A DNA stretch of 64,000 nt, from assembly GCF_000178855.1 (NCBI RefSeq), contig NZ_ADVG01000001.1, positions 248,001-312,000 on the forward strand. The letters run 5' to 3'. This document shows positions 45,462 to 55,355 of the stretch, piece by piece (position 1 is the first letter of the stretch; each line of letters starts with the position of its first letter). The notes beneath the pieces were generated by a model that had not been told where the DNA came from, searched no databases, and saw only the letters and a list, made by a program, of their open reading frames with translations. The stretch is from Ktedonobacter racemifer DSM 44963 (lineage in GTDB: Bacteria > Chloroflexota > Ktedonobacteria > Ktedonobacterales > Ktedonobacteraceae). A program made the position numbers and the translations under genes.

Positions 45462-46288
45462 TGGTCTGGTTCCTTCTTTGCGATAGGGAACTGGATCTCA
45501 GTCACATAGGAATCGTCATCCTGGCGTACTGGCTCCAAGCATTCCAGGTAGATTTCGCGATTGGGGCCAACAACCGTATAGCCATTGGCCTCGATCCAAT
45601 GCCCGAGAGCTTCATACGCCTGGCTGAATTTGTTGTAAGCTCCCTTGTGGATGACACTGGCCACCAGGGCCTCGGGAAGCTCGTAGACCTTGACATGCCC
45701 ATCTGCGGGAACAGGCTGCTTCAGGTAGACAACCGCCTCACCATCAATATCGCCGGTCTTGTACTCGTCATCATGCCAGATCGCGGCTCCGGTCAGGGAG
45801 AGTCCGTTGACGCCAGAGCGGGCCAGGTAGTCGTAAACTTTATTTAAGAGGCGGCCAACCTCGGGATAGTTGGAAAGAGTATCACGAACCCCGGCGACCA
45901 ATTGTGCATCGGCTTGCTTGAGAACCACATCGTAGTTTGGCAGAGTATCCTCCCTCTCAATATCGTTGAGTCGAGCCTCGATCCGTGCCAGGCGCTCCTG
46001 TGAGTCCGCTATTTGCTGCTGCAATTCAGCGTACTTGAGTCGCAGCATGCCGCGTAGCTGCTCCGACGAGACACCTTCGCCCACGACCTGGGCGATTTGC
46101 GAAAGCTCGAACCCCAGGTCTTTGAGCGCCAGAATGCGATTGAGCCTGGGAAGTTGGCTCACCGAATAGTAGCGATAGCCAGTAAAGCGATCAACATTGA
46201 GTGGTTTGAGGAGTCCCATCTCGTCGTAGTAACGGAGAGTCTTGATCGAGACCTGGCTCAGCTTTGAGAAATCTCCGATTCTGATCAT
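45455..46288 (-). CDS. MerR-family regulator with GyrI-like effector domain
   Basis: 277-residue regulator. The N-terminal MerR winged helix (RIGDFSKLSQVSIKTLRYYDEMGLL, split by the first turn) and the following dimer helix (ERLARIEARLNDIE) are followed by a GyrI/AraC-effector-type beta domain (about 120-275, EAVVYLKQPVPADGHVKVYELP) that binds small ligands in BmrR-like activators. The start at 46288 (MIRIGDF) has GGAG upstream; the frame is open to 46360. It lies 74 bases downstream of the BtrH-like gene on the same strand, so both may be co-transcribed. Its last codons run into the 60-base palindrome. Confidence 0.9.
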   Translation of the reverse strand: MIRIGDFSKLSQVSIKTLRYYDEMGLLKPLNVDRFTGYRYYSVSQLPRLNRILALKDLGFELSQIAQVVGEGVSSEQLRGMLRLKYAELQQQIADSQERLARIEARLNDIEREDTLPNYDVVLKQADAQLVAGVRDTLSNYPEVGRLLNKVYDYLARSGVNGLSLTGAAIWHDDEYKTGDIDGEAVVYLKQPVPADGHVKVYELPEALVASVIHKGAYNKFSQAYEALGHWIEANGYTVVGPNREIYLECLEPVRQDDDSYVTEIQFPIAKKEPDHS

Positions 46289-46362
46289 GGAATGTACTCC
46301 AGTCGTTTGTGTGATCATCTGGCTCTTGCATCTTACGCTTAGCTGAATGATCCCAGGCACTG

Positions 46363-47298
46363 TTAGAGACAGATCACCAGTTGCTGTTCTATGTGGATGA
46401 GCTGTTCAACCACTGGAACAACAGCAGACCATTGCTGTTGGACAGCCATACTTTGGGCCTGGCCAACGAGCAACGCCTGACGTTCCATCAGCACTGCAGC
46501 TTCTGCTTTCCCAGCTTCTCGCAGGAAGGCTGCGGCATCCAGACTTCGACGACTGGCAAGGGGAAGGACGAACTGGACCAAGCTGGTGCTTATGCTGGCA
46601 GGAACCTCACCTCGCAGGTCGTTGGCGAGCAGATGCAGCGCTTCCACTCCACCATACGCTACTGGTCCACTGGGATTGGCACGGATATCCTCGTGAAGAA
46701 AGGGCAGTGCTTGTTGGATGATCTCGTGGCGACCAAGATGGCACACCTGCCGAAAGTGGCTACGCAGCGTGTAGGGGCCGCGCCCATATCCAATACGCTC
46801 GGCTCGCCAGGCTTCTAAAAAGTTTTTGATGGGCAGAACTGCGCAAGGATAACCGCCTGGATCTTGCAAGAGTACATGATCGTCCTCGATTGCCAAGGCC
46901 ACCACAAAATGATCGTAGCCAGAGGCGTGGTGATAGTCTGGATAGTACGAAAGATATCCCTGATCAACCGGACCGATCAGGGCAGGAGCCACCTGAACTG
47001 CCTCGCGTAGCCGTGAGAGTGCTTCCTGACTCTCATCACCGTACCACTCCTCACATTCCCAACCGAGCAGTGCTATCGCTCGTTTCAAGCCCAGGTCAGG
47101 ATCGCTGAGAGGCGAACTGAAGAGCACCAGAGGACCATTCTCAAGGCGCAAATACAATTTCCCAAATGGTCCACCCGTTAAACATTCCAGAAAGCCGGGA
47201 TCAGGAAGGTCTTTCGGGTTTGCCCCCGCTCCGAGCAAGCTCATATGCAGGCTATTCGCGTAACAATAGGCACCGTTGCCGGTGTATGAGAGAAACAT
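46363..47298 (-). CDS. BtrH N-terminal-like (papain-fold-like) protein
   Basis: 311 residues resembling the BtrH N-terminal family (acyl-transfer or papain-like fold, as in butirosin BtrH). It has an early Cys in GNGAYCYANSLHMSLLG, the GGPFGKLYLR region, a central YDHFVVALAIEDDHVLLQDPGG with a candidate catalytic His/Asp, and a helical C-terminal half. Relatives move or process acyl groups in natural-product pathways, but the catalytic role here is unproven. The ATG at 47298 has GGAGG 11 bases upstream. It is followed by a MerR regulator gene, consistent with a small regulated unit. Confidence 0.65.
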   Translation of the reverse strand: MFLSYTGNGAYCYANSLHMSLLGAGANPKDLPDPGFLECLTGGPFGKLYLRLENGPLVLFSSPLSDPDLGLKRAIALLGWECEEWYGDESQEALSRLREAVQVAPALIGPVDQGYLSYYPDYHHASGYDHFVVALAIEDDHVLLQDPGGYPCAVLPIKNFLEAWRAERIGYGRGPYTLRSHFRQVCHLGRHEIIQQALPFLHEDIRANPSGPVAYGGVEALHLLANDLRGEVPASISTSLVQFVLPLASRRSLDAAAFLREAGKAEAAVLMERQALLVGQAQSMAVQQQWSAVVPVVEQLIHIEQQLVICL

Positions 47299-47510
47299 GT
47301 TTGTCTTATCCTCCACTAGCCAGGGTATCTGGCAAAACACCATTGCTTGCTTCCCAGTCAAACCACACCTCCGTACGGAGAGTATGTGTACCGAGCAATT
47401 GCTCTCTCCAGACTCTATCATCTCCCCTAACTGGAGAGTGAGATTGCCCCGATTTGAAAGAGTCCCTAAAGCTGAGATATACTCGAAGCAGATCAGAAAG
47501 GGGCTTATCA

Positions 47511-47807
47511 ATGGGAAAGAGCCAAAAGGTCTACACAAAAGAATTCAAAGAGGAAGCCGTGCGGCTGGCGCAAACATCAGGCAAGCCGATTGCACAAATA
47601 GCGCGCGAGCTGGGTATCTCCGACAGCGCGATTCATGGGTGGCGCAAGGAATTGGCAGAACAAGGGAAAGAAGCATTTCCAGGCAAAGGGCATCAAACCA
47701 CGCTTGAGGAAGAAAATCGTCGCTTGAAACGCGAAGTCGAAAGACTCCAGCAGGAGCGTGACATACTAAAAAAAGCAGTGAGCATCTTCTCACGGGAATC
47801 CAAATGA
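47511..47807 (+). CDS. IS3 transposase orfA
   Basis: 98-residue helix-turn-helix protein of IS3-type elements: KEFKEEAVRLAQTSGKPIAQ with GISDSAIHGWRKEL, then a leucine-zipper-like helix (RRLKREVERLQQERDILKKA). It binds the element ends and normally joins orfB by -1 frameshifting; the two genes overlap by 4 bases at 47804-47807. An AAAAAA run lies near 47770 just before the overlap, the expected place for the shift. The start at ATG 47511 is preceded by AAAGGGG. Confidence 0.88.
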   Translation: MGKSQKVYTKEFKEEAVRLAQTSGKPIAQIARELGISDSAIHGWRKELAEQGKEAFPGKGHQTTLEEENRRLKREVERLQQERDILKKAVSIFSRESK

Positions 47808-48662
47808 AACATCAATTTATTGAACAGCACAAGCATGAATTCTCCATTGTTATCATGTGCGATGTGCTCGGAATCTCGGAAAGCGGCTTTTATGCCTGGC
47901 GCAAACGTTCAGCCTGCCTGCGCGAACGAGAAGATGCTCATTTAACGCAGAAGATACGGCAGGTGTTTGTAACTCATCAAGGACGATATGGAAGCCCACG
48001 CATTTTGAGAGAGCTGCGTGACGAAGGGATCACCTGCTCACGCAAACGGATCGCCAGGCTCATGCGGCAGAAGAACCTTTCTGCCAGACGTAAACGGCGT
48101 CGAGTAGTGACCACAAAAAGAGATATGGCTCATCCAGTCGCTCCCAACCTTTTAAATCGGGAATTTCGTGCTGAAGCGCCAAACAAAAAATGGGTGACGG
48201 ATATCACGTATATCCCAACTCGACAAGGATGGCTCTATCTCGCGGTCATTTTAGATCTGTATTCACGAATGGTTGTGGGATGGTCGATGTCGAGCAATTG
48301 CGATGAGAGATTAATAGAACAGGCACGCTAACCTTGCCCTTGCCCGCCGTCGCCCTAAAGCGGGGTTGCTGCATCACAGTGATAGAGGAAGTCAGTACAC
48401 TTCAAGAGCGTATCAGGCGTGTTTAGAACAAGCTGGAATACAGTCAAGTATGTCACGTAAAGGAAATTGTTGGGACAATGCCGCGATGGAGAGTTTCTTT
48501 GGAACCTTAAAAGATGAATGTGTAGGGGAACGCATTTATTCATCACATGATGAAGCGCGATTAGCACTCTTTACCTACATGGAAGTCTATTATAATCGTG
48601 TTCGTCGGCATTCTACACTCGGATACGTAAGTCCACTGAATTATGAGCGGACGGGGAATTAA
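47804..48662 (+). pseudogene. IS3 transposase orfB, frameshifted
   Basis: Integrase-type DDE transposase. The first part carries the N-terminal helices and the first Asp (KKWVTDITYIPT) and stops after DERLIEQAR. One base out of phase the protein resumes as LALARRRPKAGLLHHSDRGS with the second Asp, then the Glu region (AAMESFFGTLKDE) and the tail. The break near 48330 is a single-base indel in GCACGCTAACC with no slippery motif, so this copy is probably dead. Confidence 0.85.
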
Positions 48663-48789
48663 AAAACATAACGTAACGTTTGACGTAGTACAATTTTTAT
48701 ACTATAATAAAAACGTTAACGTCACGTTGCGTCAAAACATTTTTCACTCTCCTCACCTCAAACCTCTAGAGACTCTACGAAAACGGGGC
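48663..48789. other. AT-rich segment between IS3 and IS1182 remnants
   Basis: Contains repeated AACGT-type words (AACGTAACG, AACGTTAACGTCACG) and TATAATAA. It may be an element end; not identified. Confidence 0.4.
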
Positions 48790-49635
48790 AAGCTCATGAT
48801 CCAATCGCCATATGATATGGAGGCGCGATACAGCAAGAAGAAGCAGACTGGATGGGTTGGCTACAAAGTGCATTTCACAGGATGCGATGCTGATCAGCCT
48901 CATTTTGTGCTAGAAGTCACAACGACAGCATCCACGCTCCCAGATGGAGAGGTCATGGAAGATCTTCATGAACGCTTGGCTGACAATCGGCTCCTTCCCA
49001 GCCAGCACCTAGTTGATAAAGGCTATGTGGATGCCGAACTGCTTGCCACGAGTCAGCATCGTCATCAGATTGACCTCGTTGGACCGGTTCTTCCTGATAC
49101 CAGTTGGGCCTCAAAAGAAGCTGGGCGTTTTGATCATAGCCACTTCCACATCGATTGGAAGGCCAAACAGGTCCTGTGTCCGGCTGGACAGACAAGCCGA
49201 GATTGGGGACACATCCCTGATCGACATGGGAAGCCACGTCTGCGTATCCGGTTCCCTCTTCCCCTTTGTCGGGTTTGCACGCTTCATGAGAAGTGTTCGT
49301 CAACCGCAGCCAAAGTGCTCATTCTGCGACCAGATGAAGCCACCTATGTGGCACTTCAGCAGGCTCGAAAACGTCAGGAAACCGCTGAATTTCGAGCCTT
49401 GTATGCAGCGCGAGCGGGCATTGAAGGAACCGTTGCTCAAAGTGTACGTACCTGTGAGATACGGAGGTCCCGATACATTGGCATGAAAAAACTTAATCTC
49501 CAGGCGTTTCTTACGGCGACCTCCATCAACATGCTTCGGGCTTGTCATTGGATCGCAGAAGCGAAGCTGGCAACCACCCCAACATCTCGCTTTGCAGAAT
49601 TGCTCGCTTCTGTCAAGCAAGTAGCTGTTGCGTAG
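48790..49635 (+). pseudogene. IS1182-family transposase, 5'-truncated
   Basis: C-terminal two-thirds of an IS1182-type DDE transposase: SPYDMEARYSKKKQTGWVGY, the second catalytic region (QHLVDKGYVDAELL), a Cys cluster (CRVCTLHEKC) and the final Glu-bearing helix (AARAGIEGTVAQSVRTCEI). The N-terminal DUF772-like half is missing. An N-terminal fragment of a related protein is at 63.0-63.3 kb, on the opposite strand. Confidence 0.85.
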
Positions 49636-50537
49636 CTTCTGCTCATTCGCCAACAATATCTTAATGTGGCTCTACCAAACGAGTAAGCGTATACAAAATG
49701 TTTGCAACTTATCGCTGTTTATGGTCTATTTAGCTGTTTGCTCGTTTTACCGCTCACGTAATTCCAAAATTTACAGTCACACCTCAATTGGAGGGGCTGA
49801 TTCCCCACGGGCAGAAGCCAGAAAACTTGGCAGCGACGCAAAACTCCTCTCGTTTGGGCTAGACGCTTTCCTTTGGTTTCCTGCAACTTGCCACCAAGAC
49901 GGTTGGGACCTGCTCCCATACTGGCCGGTTTAAGCGCGACAGAGATAGCGAATCGCCACTAGCGGCAGTTCCGCCCGGTTCGCTTAGGCGCACGAGCTGG
50001 AGTCCTGCATCTGTGAGCGTATTGACATAGGTCGAGAGAGTCCGGTGATAGCTGCCAACTTTTCCGGGTGGTCCCGGTCGGATATCTGATCGCCAATACC
50101 CTTCCACAAGATATTTGCCAATGGTTCGTACTGCTCCCTCTGGAGTCTCCATTTCTCCTGATTGCGAGGTATGAAAGCAGGGGTGAAGAATGGCAAAGAC
50201 AAACCATCCGCCGGGTCGAAGAATGCGTGCAACACTATGGAGTGTTGGGGCCAGCTCAGGAATATCCATCAATGCCATAAAGCACACAACGCCATCGAAG
50301 AGGCCAAGCACCTGCTCGTCAAGGTTCTGGGCGTCAGCTTGCACATACTCAATTCCTCGCGGGTTGTTTTCCTCCTGACGGCGTGCGATCGTTAGTAACT
50401 TCTCTGAAAGATCAATGCCGATGATATGCGCCCCTTGGTCTGCCAAATAGCGTGCTACTCTGCCTTGGCCACAGGCGAGATCACAGATGCGGGATCCCTC
50501 GACTGCGCCCATGAGACCTTCTACAGCAGAAAAAAAA

Positions 50538-52138
50538 CTAGAATCGTAAACTCATCTTAGAAAGTTGTTCCTCCAAACGAGCCAGATAGGCGGTGGGATC
50601 TTTGCGAAAACGAAACTGCTTGCGACGAGCCTCTTGCCGAGAGGAGATTCCTGACCGCACGTGCTGCCAGCGGGTCAGATCGTATGGGATCAGTTCCTCG
50701 GCGCTGAACGAATGCAAGCGTGTCGCCAGTGCCGCGGTCACCCGCACTGGTCCATGCACCACCAGTCCAGGGATGGCTCCTTTGCGTCCCGTGGCTCGGC
50801 GCTCACCAGCTCGGACCTTGCCAAAGGCCTGCTCCAGATCGTTGTTGGTTTTGGGCAGACCCGCCACCTGATAACAGAAGAAGAGATGGGGGGCATAACT
50901 TTCGGTCACTTTCAGGAAGTGCACGAGCGCCGGCCTCATAGCCTCCGACTGTCCGACCTGCTCTTGCATCCGCATGAGATGGTTCTCAAAGCGCTTGTGC
51001 ACGTCTTTTGCCTCGTGCTGTTGCTGGTTACTCAAGACATGGGCCACCTCGAAAAGCAGCGTAAAGAGCGGACGCACGACCTCAAAGGGCTCCTTGGTGG
51101 CCCCCAGCCCTTTGTTGAGCACACGCTTCAATCGTTCAAGCGCGCTGGGAAGCCCCTTTTTTCTCCCACTCGCTCAAGTGAATCATGGATCGCTTGAAGT
51201 CGTTCCTGCAAACGTAAGCCAGAAGCCGAGAGCGGTGGCAAGCCATCGTCGGTCAGGCTGGCTCGAACCGCCAAAGCGTACTCGTGAATCACTTCCGCCT
51301 CAGCATCGGTCCTGCTTTCCACGGCTCGTTCGATGGGCCGCACACCGCGAACCTGCTTTTTCAGTTCCTTTTTGGCGTGCCGATCCGCCTCAAAGATGAG
51401 TTTGCCCGCTTCACGCAGGTAATGAAAGTGGCAGAGCTGATGAGGAACCTCAGGGAAGACACTGGCAACTGCCCGGCGAATGGAGAGCTGCCCATCGGAG
51501 ATGATCCCATGAACCGGGACAGAAAGGATCTCTTTCACCTCGGTGAGCAGGCCGGAGAGATCTTCTTGGGTTGAACTGAGAAGCGCTCTAGCTAGCACGA
51601 TCTCCCCTGTGAGCACTTCCCGGATCACCCAAAGGACCTCATGGCCCACATCGGGTTGCAACCCATCGATGGCCAGGATCACTCGCCCTTGAGAGGAGAA
51701 ACGGGTGTGCAGTCGTTGCCGGCAGGAGAGATGCAGCGTCACCAATTCCTCGTAGCGGTGCATCAGATGCTCAACGGTCCGTTCACAGACCCGCAGTCCT
51801 CGCTCCTGCAAGATCCGCTGCATTTCGGGAGCTGAGCGCTGTTCTCGATAGCGCAATCTGCCCACCAACGCGATCAGATCCAGACCACATTCTCCATGGG
51901 GTAACGCCCATCGGCCTTCTTCCTCTGGTCGGTAGGGCTGTTTATAGGCCTGGCATGCTGGATTGGGACAACGACGAACGACCAAGCGTAACTGGACTAA
52001 CCCCTTGACGGTAAGGATCTTCCGATGCGCATGATAGGCCACCGGCATCCATGTTCCACACGAGCGACAATGCTCCTCGTGTGGCTCTAAACGGACCTGC
52101 TGCTCTGCCTGGGGACGGGCAACTCTTCTTCCTCTCAT
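50538..52138 (-). pseudogene. ISNCY/ISL3-like transposase, frameshifted at an A run
   Basis: Upstream frame (52138-51128): a zinc-finger-like N terminus (CRSCGTWMPVAYHAHR, CPNPACQAY), the first Asp (VILAIDGLQPDVG) and the second Asp (HGIISDGQLSIRRA). Downstream frame (51131-50538): the C-terminal part with the likely Glu (GLPKTNNDLEQAFGKVRAGERR). The frames meet in GAGAAAAAAGGGG at about 51160; a -1 shift there (or one more A) joins ERVGEK to KGLPSALERLKRVL. Either frameshift-expressed or inactivated by a one-base deletion. The stop codon of the second frame is in the terminal repeat. Confidence 0.75.
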
Positions 52139-52209
52139 CTACGTTTTCTCCTGATGCACCTCTTTCTGTACAGTTTACTCCTTCCTCCAAGGCCTGTTTA
52201 CGATTCTAG
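50538..52209 (-). mobile_element. Insertion sequence with DDE transposase, in an A-tract
   Basis: Perfect 14-base terminal inverted repeats CTAGAATCGTAAAC (50538-50551 and complement at 52196-52209). Length 1,672 bases. It is flanked by eight A on one side and seven on the other, so the target duplication is the A-tract itself. Confidence 0.92.
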
Positions 52210-52376
52210 AAAAAAAGGATCTTCGCTCATCGAGTGTGTTCCGATCCACTGATCGTACCACTCGGCAATGTCGTCATAGGTCTTCATCGATATCTTCTGC
52301 CTTCCTGGCTCTGGTCTGCGTTCGTTCGTCACAGGCTCTAGCATATCATATTTGCTGCTACTTTGGCGGGAGTGCA

Positions 52377-52772
52377 TTAGACCTGTTCGTACAACCTCCC
52401 GAGAGCCATTTTCAGCGCCTCTTTTAGTCGCTGGTTTTCTTGCTCTTGCTCTTGCTCTTTGATCCGGCGATCTTTCGCGGCGAGAAGCACCTCGCGACTG
52501 CTCTCCGTCCGTTCTGAGGGAGACCGATGAGGAGGAACAAGTTTCCTCTGAGATGCTCGTAGCATCTCAATACGATTGCGAAGCTCAGGATGATGATACA
52601 GATATGCCTTGGCGACTTCAGCTGCTGTCGCAACGGCGTTGAAGTTAATTGGTTTCTTCTCTCGAAGGAGTTTGTCAATCGCTTGATCGACCTGTTGCTG
52701 TTTGTGCTCAGCTCGTCGCTTTGCATGAGCGACGAGGCCGTTGGTGTTTCTTTGCCAGGTCTTCTTAGTCAT
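52377..52772 (-). CDS. DUF6262 protein (Tn554 TnpC-like)
   Basis: 131-residue mostly helical protein: a basic N terminus (RNTNGLVAHAKRRAEHKQQQ), a helix-turn-helix-like middle (INFNAVATAAEVAKAYLY) and a long coiled coil at the C terminus (EQEQEQENQRLKEALK). This is the DUF6262 pattern, the third gene of Tn554-type elements next to two tyrosine recombinases. GGAGAGAAAGG lies before the ATG. The recombinase upstream is only a fragment, so the element is defunct, but this gene itself is complete. Confidence 0.8.
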   Translation of the reverse strand: MTKKTWQRNTNGLVAHAKRRAEHKQQQVDQAIDKLLREKKPINFNAVATAAEVAKAYLYHHPELRNRIEMLRASQRKLVPPHRSPSERTESSREVLLAAKDRRIKEQEQEQENQRLKEALKMALGRLYEQV

Positions 52773-52897
52773 CCTTTCTCTCCTGGGAAAGCTTCGTTAG
52801 TTTTTGTCCTCTGAGGGCATATACTCCCGTTTGTGTTTCTCCATTGGTTGGTGGACTTGGCCTGTACGCAGCAATTCCGCAATGGGAGTGAGTTTGA

Positions 52898-53240
52898 TCA
52901 GCTTGCGTCGATTTGCCTCGACCCAATGGCTCCGCCCTGCAGCTTCCCCCAATTTTTGATCTGAACAGCACCCTGCGCCACCGCCTCTTCCCATTTTCGT
53001 TGCATCGTCTCGTCAAGAATACGCGCGTAAACCAGCGTCATTTCCGGAGAGGCATGTGCCATCCATTATTGGACATAGATGAAGGGCAACCCGTTGTTCA
53101 ATAGCTCAATAGCTTTTGTATGCCTAAAGGCGTGTGTTTTGAGTGCGAAGATTTCTCCTCTCTCATCACGGATCTGATATGCGTGCATGAAATAGTTGAT
53201 CAAAGCATAACCATCTATTGCAATGATTATCCTTCTCACT
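52898..53240 (-). pseudogene. Tyrosine recombinase C-terminal fragment (Tn554 TnpB-like)
   Basis: The frame encodes the end of a tyrosine recombinase: HAFRHTKAIELLNNG with the catalytic His-x-x-Arg pair, and MAHASPEMTLVYARIL with the later His and the Tyr nucleophile. A TAA stop interrupts it just before this block (FIYVQ-stop-WMAH). The N-terminal part is cut off by the IS607 element at about 53240. Confidence 0.75.
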
Positions 53241-53326
53241 TTAACCTACGCCTGTTTACCAAACAGCGGACTAGGCGGGAGGATGCACTACGAGCATCCT
53301 ATGCACCTCTCTCTACTGAGAGATGT

Positions 53327-54790
53327 TCACTCGTGAGATGATTCCAGGAACATCTCTGGGGGATCCCAGAAGCTCAACTGGACGGGAGGCCCGGCATCCT
53401 GGATCCTCTGCTGATTCTGCTGTTTCCACGCTTCATGCCGCGTCATGAGGAGCGCCTTGACCTCCGAGGTCGAGCGACATGCCGCCAGTTTCCGATCCCC
53501 CCAGCGTCCCGCGAGCGTCTGTGCGGCTTTGCGGTCGGCCTGGTCTGCGTAACCACAGACCAGGCACTTGAAGGTTTTCTGGTTCGGCCGATTAGCGCGA
53601 TCGACATAATGGCAGCGGGGGCATTCCTGAGAGGAATAGGCGGCTCGGACCGTGTGGGCTGCCATGCCCTGTTTGGCGGCGGCCCAGGCCAGTTGCTCTG
53701 GGATATGCCCCAGGTGAGAAGCATACAGATAACTGTTCATCACCCTTGCTTTGAAGCGCATCGAGGCCACATTGAGGTCCTCATAAATGAGTCTGGCATC
53801 TCGATGATCTTTGACCAACGCATTGACCGCCCGGTTGATCTCTTGCTTGACGTGACGGCTCAAGCGTTGCGACGTTTCAGAACTTGTCGAAGGAAGCTTG
53901 CCCTTTGGGACGCCTTTCTTTTCCAGACAGGCTCGCAGTTTCGCCTTGCGGCGACGCTTTTCCCGATCGTGCTTGTGCTGTCGGGCCATCTTGCCATGAA
54001 AACTGCCATACGCTTTATTGGTGGAGGTCGTGAGGAAATGGGCAATGCCCACATCGACGCCTACTGTAGGGGCGTCAGGCTTGGTTTGAAGAGGAACGTC
54101 CTCGTCAAAGGAGAGCGTCAGCCACCAGACTCCATTGCGCTTGTGAAGTGTTGTGGATGCATTGAGCGTGCGGCCTTCGAGTGCTCGTTTGTGATAGGAG
54201 GCGAGTTTGACTGGGACTCGAAGCGGATTCCCGACATCTAAGGTGGACACGCGCAGCCAGTAGTCGAACGTGGAGTCCTCCGACTTCTCGAGCACCACCA
54301 CGTTGACATTGGCTTGGATGACTGGCACACGCAGCACAGGGAGATCCCATTCGGTCCAGGTCGGTTCGCGGCGTTTGAAGGCGGACATCCGGCCTTCCGC
54401 CTGAGCCTTGGCCTGAGCGTAATCAGCCACATCTTCCAGGTATGCCTGATAGGCGTTCGCTCGATTCGTGCGAACGCTTTTGGCAATGCCTGCGGCTTGC
54501 TGTATTGCCACTCGATGCAAGCGGTCGGAAAGATCGGTTTTGAAGACGGTTTCTTGGTACTTGTCCGGGCTTGTCTCGGCCTCGCAAAACAGGGTGGTGT
54601 ACTGTTGGCACAGCGGCAAGTAAACCGCCACAAGCTGATCGAGCGCCTCAAGTTTGCCAGGATTGGCCTCAATGAGACGGATATGGGTCACCGCTCGAGT
54701 GATGGTCTGCTTCGTCTTCTTTTTGCGCTTGCGCTTTTTTTTCTCATCAAGCGAGGCTTTTTGGGGCTTCTTGCTCACAGGCGGGTCCAT
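53327..54790 (-). CDS. tnpB: TnpB of IS607 (intact)
   Basis: 487-residue RNA-guided nuclease of the IS607 branch. A very basic N-terminal tail is followed by a helical recognition part. Then come RuvC-I Asp (TVGVDVGIAHFLTTS), a basic bridge helix (KHDREKRRRKAKLRA), RuvC-II Glu (ARLIYEDLNVASMRF), zinc ribbon (CPRCHY, CLVCGY) and RuvC-III Asp (QADRKAAQTLAG). All three acidic positions are filled. It overlaps tnpA by 44 bases, so the two are translationally coupled. It would cut the donor site after excision and so retain the element. Confidence 0.93.
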   Translation of the reverse strand: MDPPVSKKPQKASLDEKKKRKRKKKTKQTITRAVTHIRLIEANPGKLEALDQLVAVYLPLCQQYTTLFCEAETSPDKYQETVFKTDLSDRLHRVAIQQAAGIAKSVRTNRANAYQAYLEDVADYAQAKAQAEGRMSAFKRREPTWTEWDLPVLRVPVIQANVNVVVLEKSEDSTFDYWLRVSTLDVGNPLRVPVKLASYHKRALEGRTLNASTTLHKRNGVWWLTLSFDEDVPLQTKPDAPTVGVDVGIAHFLTTSTNKAYGSFHGKMARQHKHDREKRRRKAKLRACLEKKGVPKGKLPSTSSETSQRLSRHVKQEINRAVNALVKDHRDARLIYEDLNVASMRFKARVMNSYLYASHLGHIPEQLAWAAAKQGMAAHTVRAAYSSQECPRCHYVDRANRPNQKTFKCLVCGYADQADRKAAQTLAGRWGDRKLAACRSTSEVKALLMTRHEAWKQQNQQRIQDAGPPVQLSFWDPPEMFLESSHE

Positions 54791-55355
54791 TCTGCTGCAA
54801 AGCCGCTAGCACTTGTTCCGTCTTGCGTTTGGCTTGTCTGCGACCATAAAGACGAGCGCAAAACGAGGGAATGATGCTGATAAAATCGCCCATGAGATCA
54901 TCGTCGGCGGTATCAGCGGTGTTGACGATGACCAGTTTCCGTCCTTGCATAGCCAACAAGGTCTGAATATAGGCCACGCCAAAGCGAGAAGCGCGATCTT
55001 TGTGTTCAACCACGATCTGCCCGATTTTGGGATCTGCCAGCAGCGCCAGAAACTTGGGCCGCTGATCGTTGATGCCACTGCCGCACTCTTTGACGACTTT
55101 GCTGACCGACCAGCCTTGGGCATTGCACCAGGTCACCAGCCGCTCGGTTTGCCTTTCCAGGTTGTCTTTGTTTTCGCTGCTTGAAACACGAGCATACACA
55201 GCGACGGCGTGGACCGGAACCGAGCGAAGCTCTGGCGGATCAATGATCACGGTGCCGGTGGGCAATTGATAGCCGGGAATCTGGCCGCGTTTCCACATAC
55301 GCCAGGCGCTGTTATAACTGATCCCAATCTTCTTGGCATAACTCGATAACTTCAT
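54747..55355 (-). CDS. tnpA: IS607 serine transposase
   Basis: 202-residue serine recombinase of IS607 type: an N-terminal MerR-like helix-turn-helix (YAKKIGISYNSAWRMWKRGQ), then the catalytic domain with the nucleophile Ser in VYARVSSSENKDNLERQ and the region VVEHKDRASRFG. It mediates low-specificity excision and integration through a Ser-DNA link. It is the first gene of the complete two-gene element, with tnpB overlapping downstream. It starts at the codon for MKLSSYAKK. Confidence 0.92.
   Translation of the reverse strand: MKLSSYAKKIGISYNSAWRMWKRGQIPGYQLPTGTVIIDPPELRSVPVHAVAVYARVSSSENKDNLERQTERLVTWCNAQGWSVSKVVKECGSGINDQRPKFLALLADPKIGQIVVEHKDRASRFGVAYIQTLLAMQGRKLVIVNTADTADDDLMGDFISIIPSFCARLYGRRQAKRKTEQVLAALQQNGPACEQEAPKSLA

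Larger units (their letters stand above)
47444..48662 (+). mobile_element. IS3-family insertion sequence
   Basis: Two-gene IS3 layout. Ends are approximate: ATTGCCCCGATTT on the left resembles the complement of the right edge (AATTCCCCGTCC). It sits upstream of the BtrH-like gene and abuts a truncated IS1182-type transposase. Confidence 0.65.
49859..52287 (-). pseudogene. SAM methyltransferase gene split by an insertion sequence
   Basis: Class I SAM methyltransferase of about 250 residues. The first 26 codons (MKTYDDIAEWYDQWIG...) are at 52287-52210; the rest (from SAVEGLMGAVEG) is at 50537-49859, with the SAM motif RICDLACGQGRVARYL and the acidic strand end IIGIDLSEKLL. Removing the insertion and one copy of the A-tract duplication restores one frame exactly. 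The long right fragment has an ATG (50512) but lacks the N-terminal helix of the fold. Before the insertion this was probably an intact host gene. Confidence 0.9.
53327..55355 (-). mobile_element. IS607-family element (gene-bearing core)
   Basis: Complete tnpA plus tnpB pair, the only mobile element in the window with both genes intact. Outer ends were not resolved, but the left side is bounded by the truncated tyrosine recombinase near 53240 and the right side by the kinase stop at 55477. Confidence 0.88.

Noticed and set aside
53435..54241. 268-codon plus-strand frame
   Set aside because: Antisense shadow of the IS607 tnpB gene.
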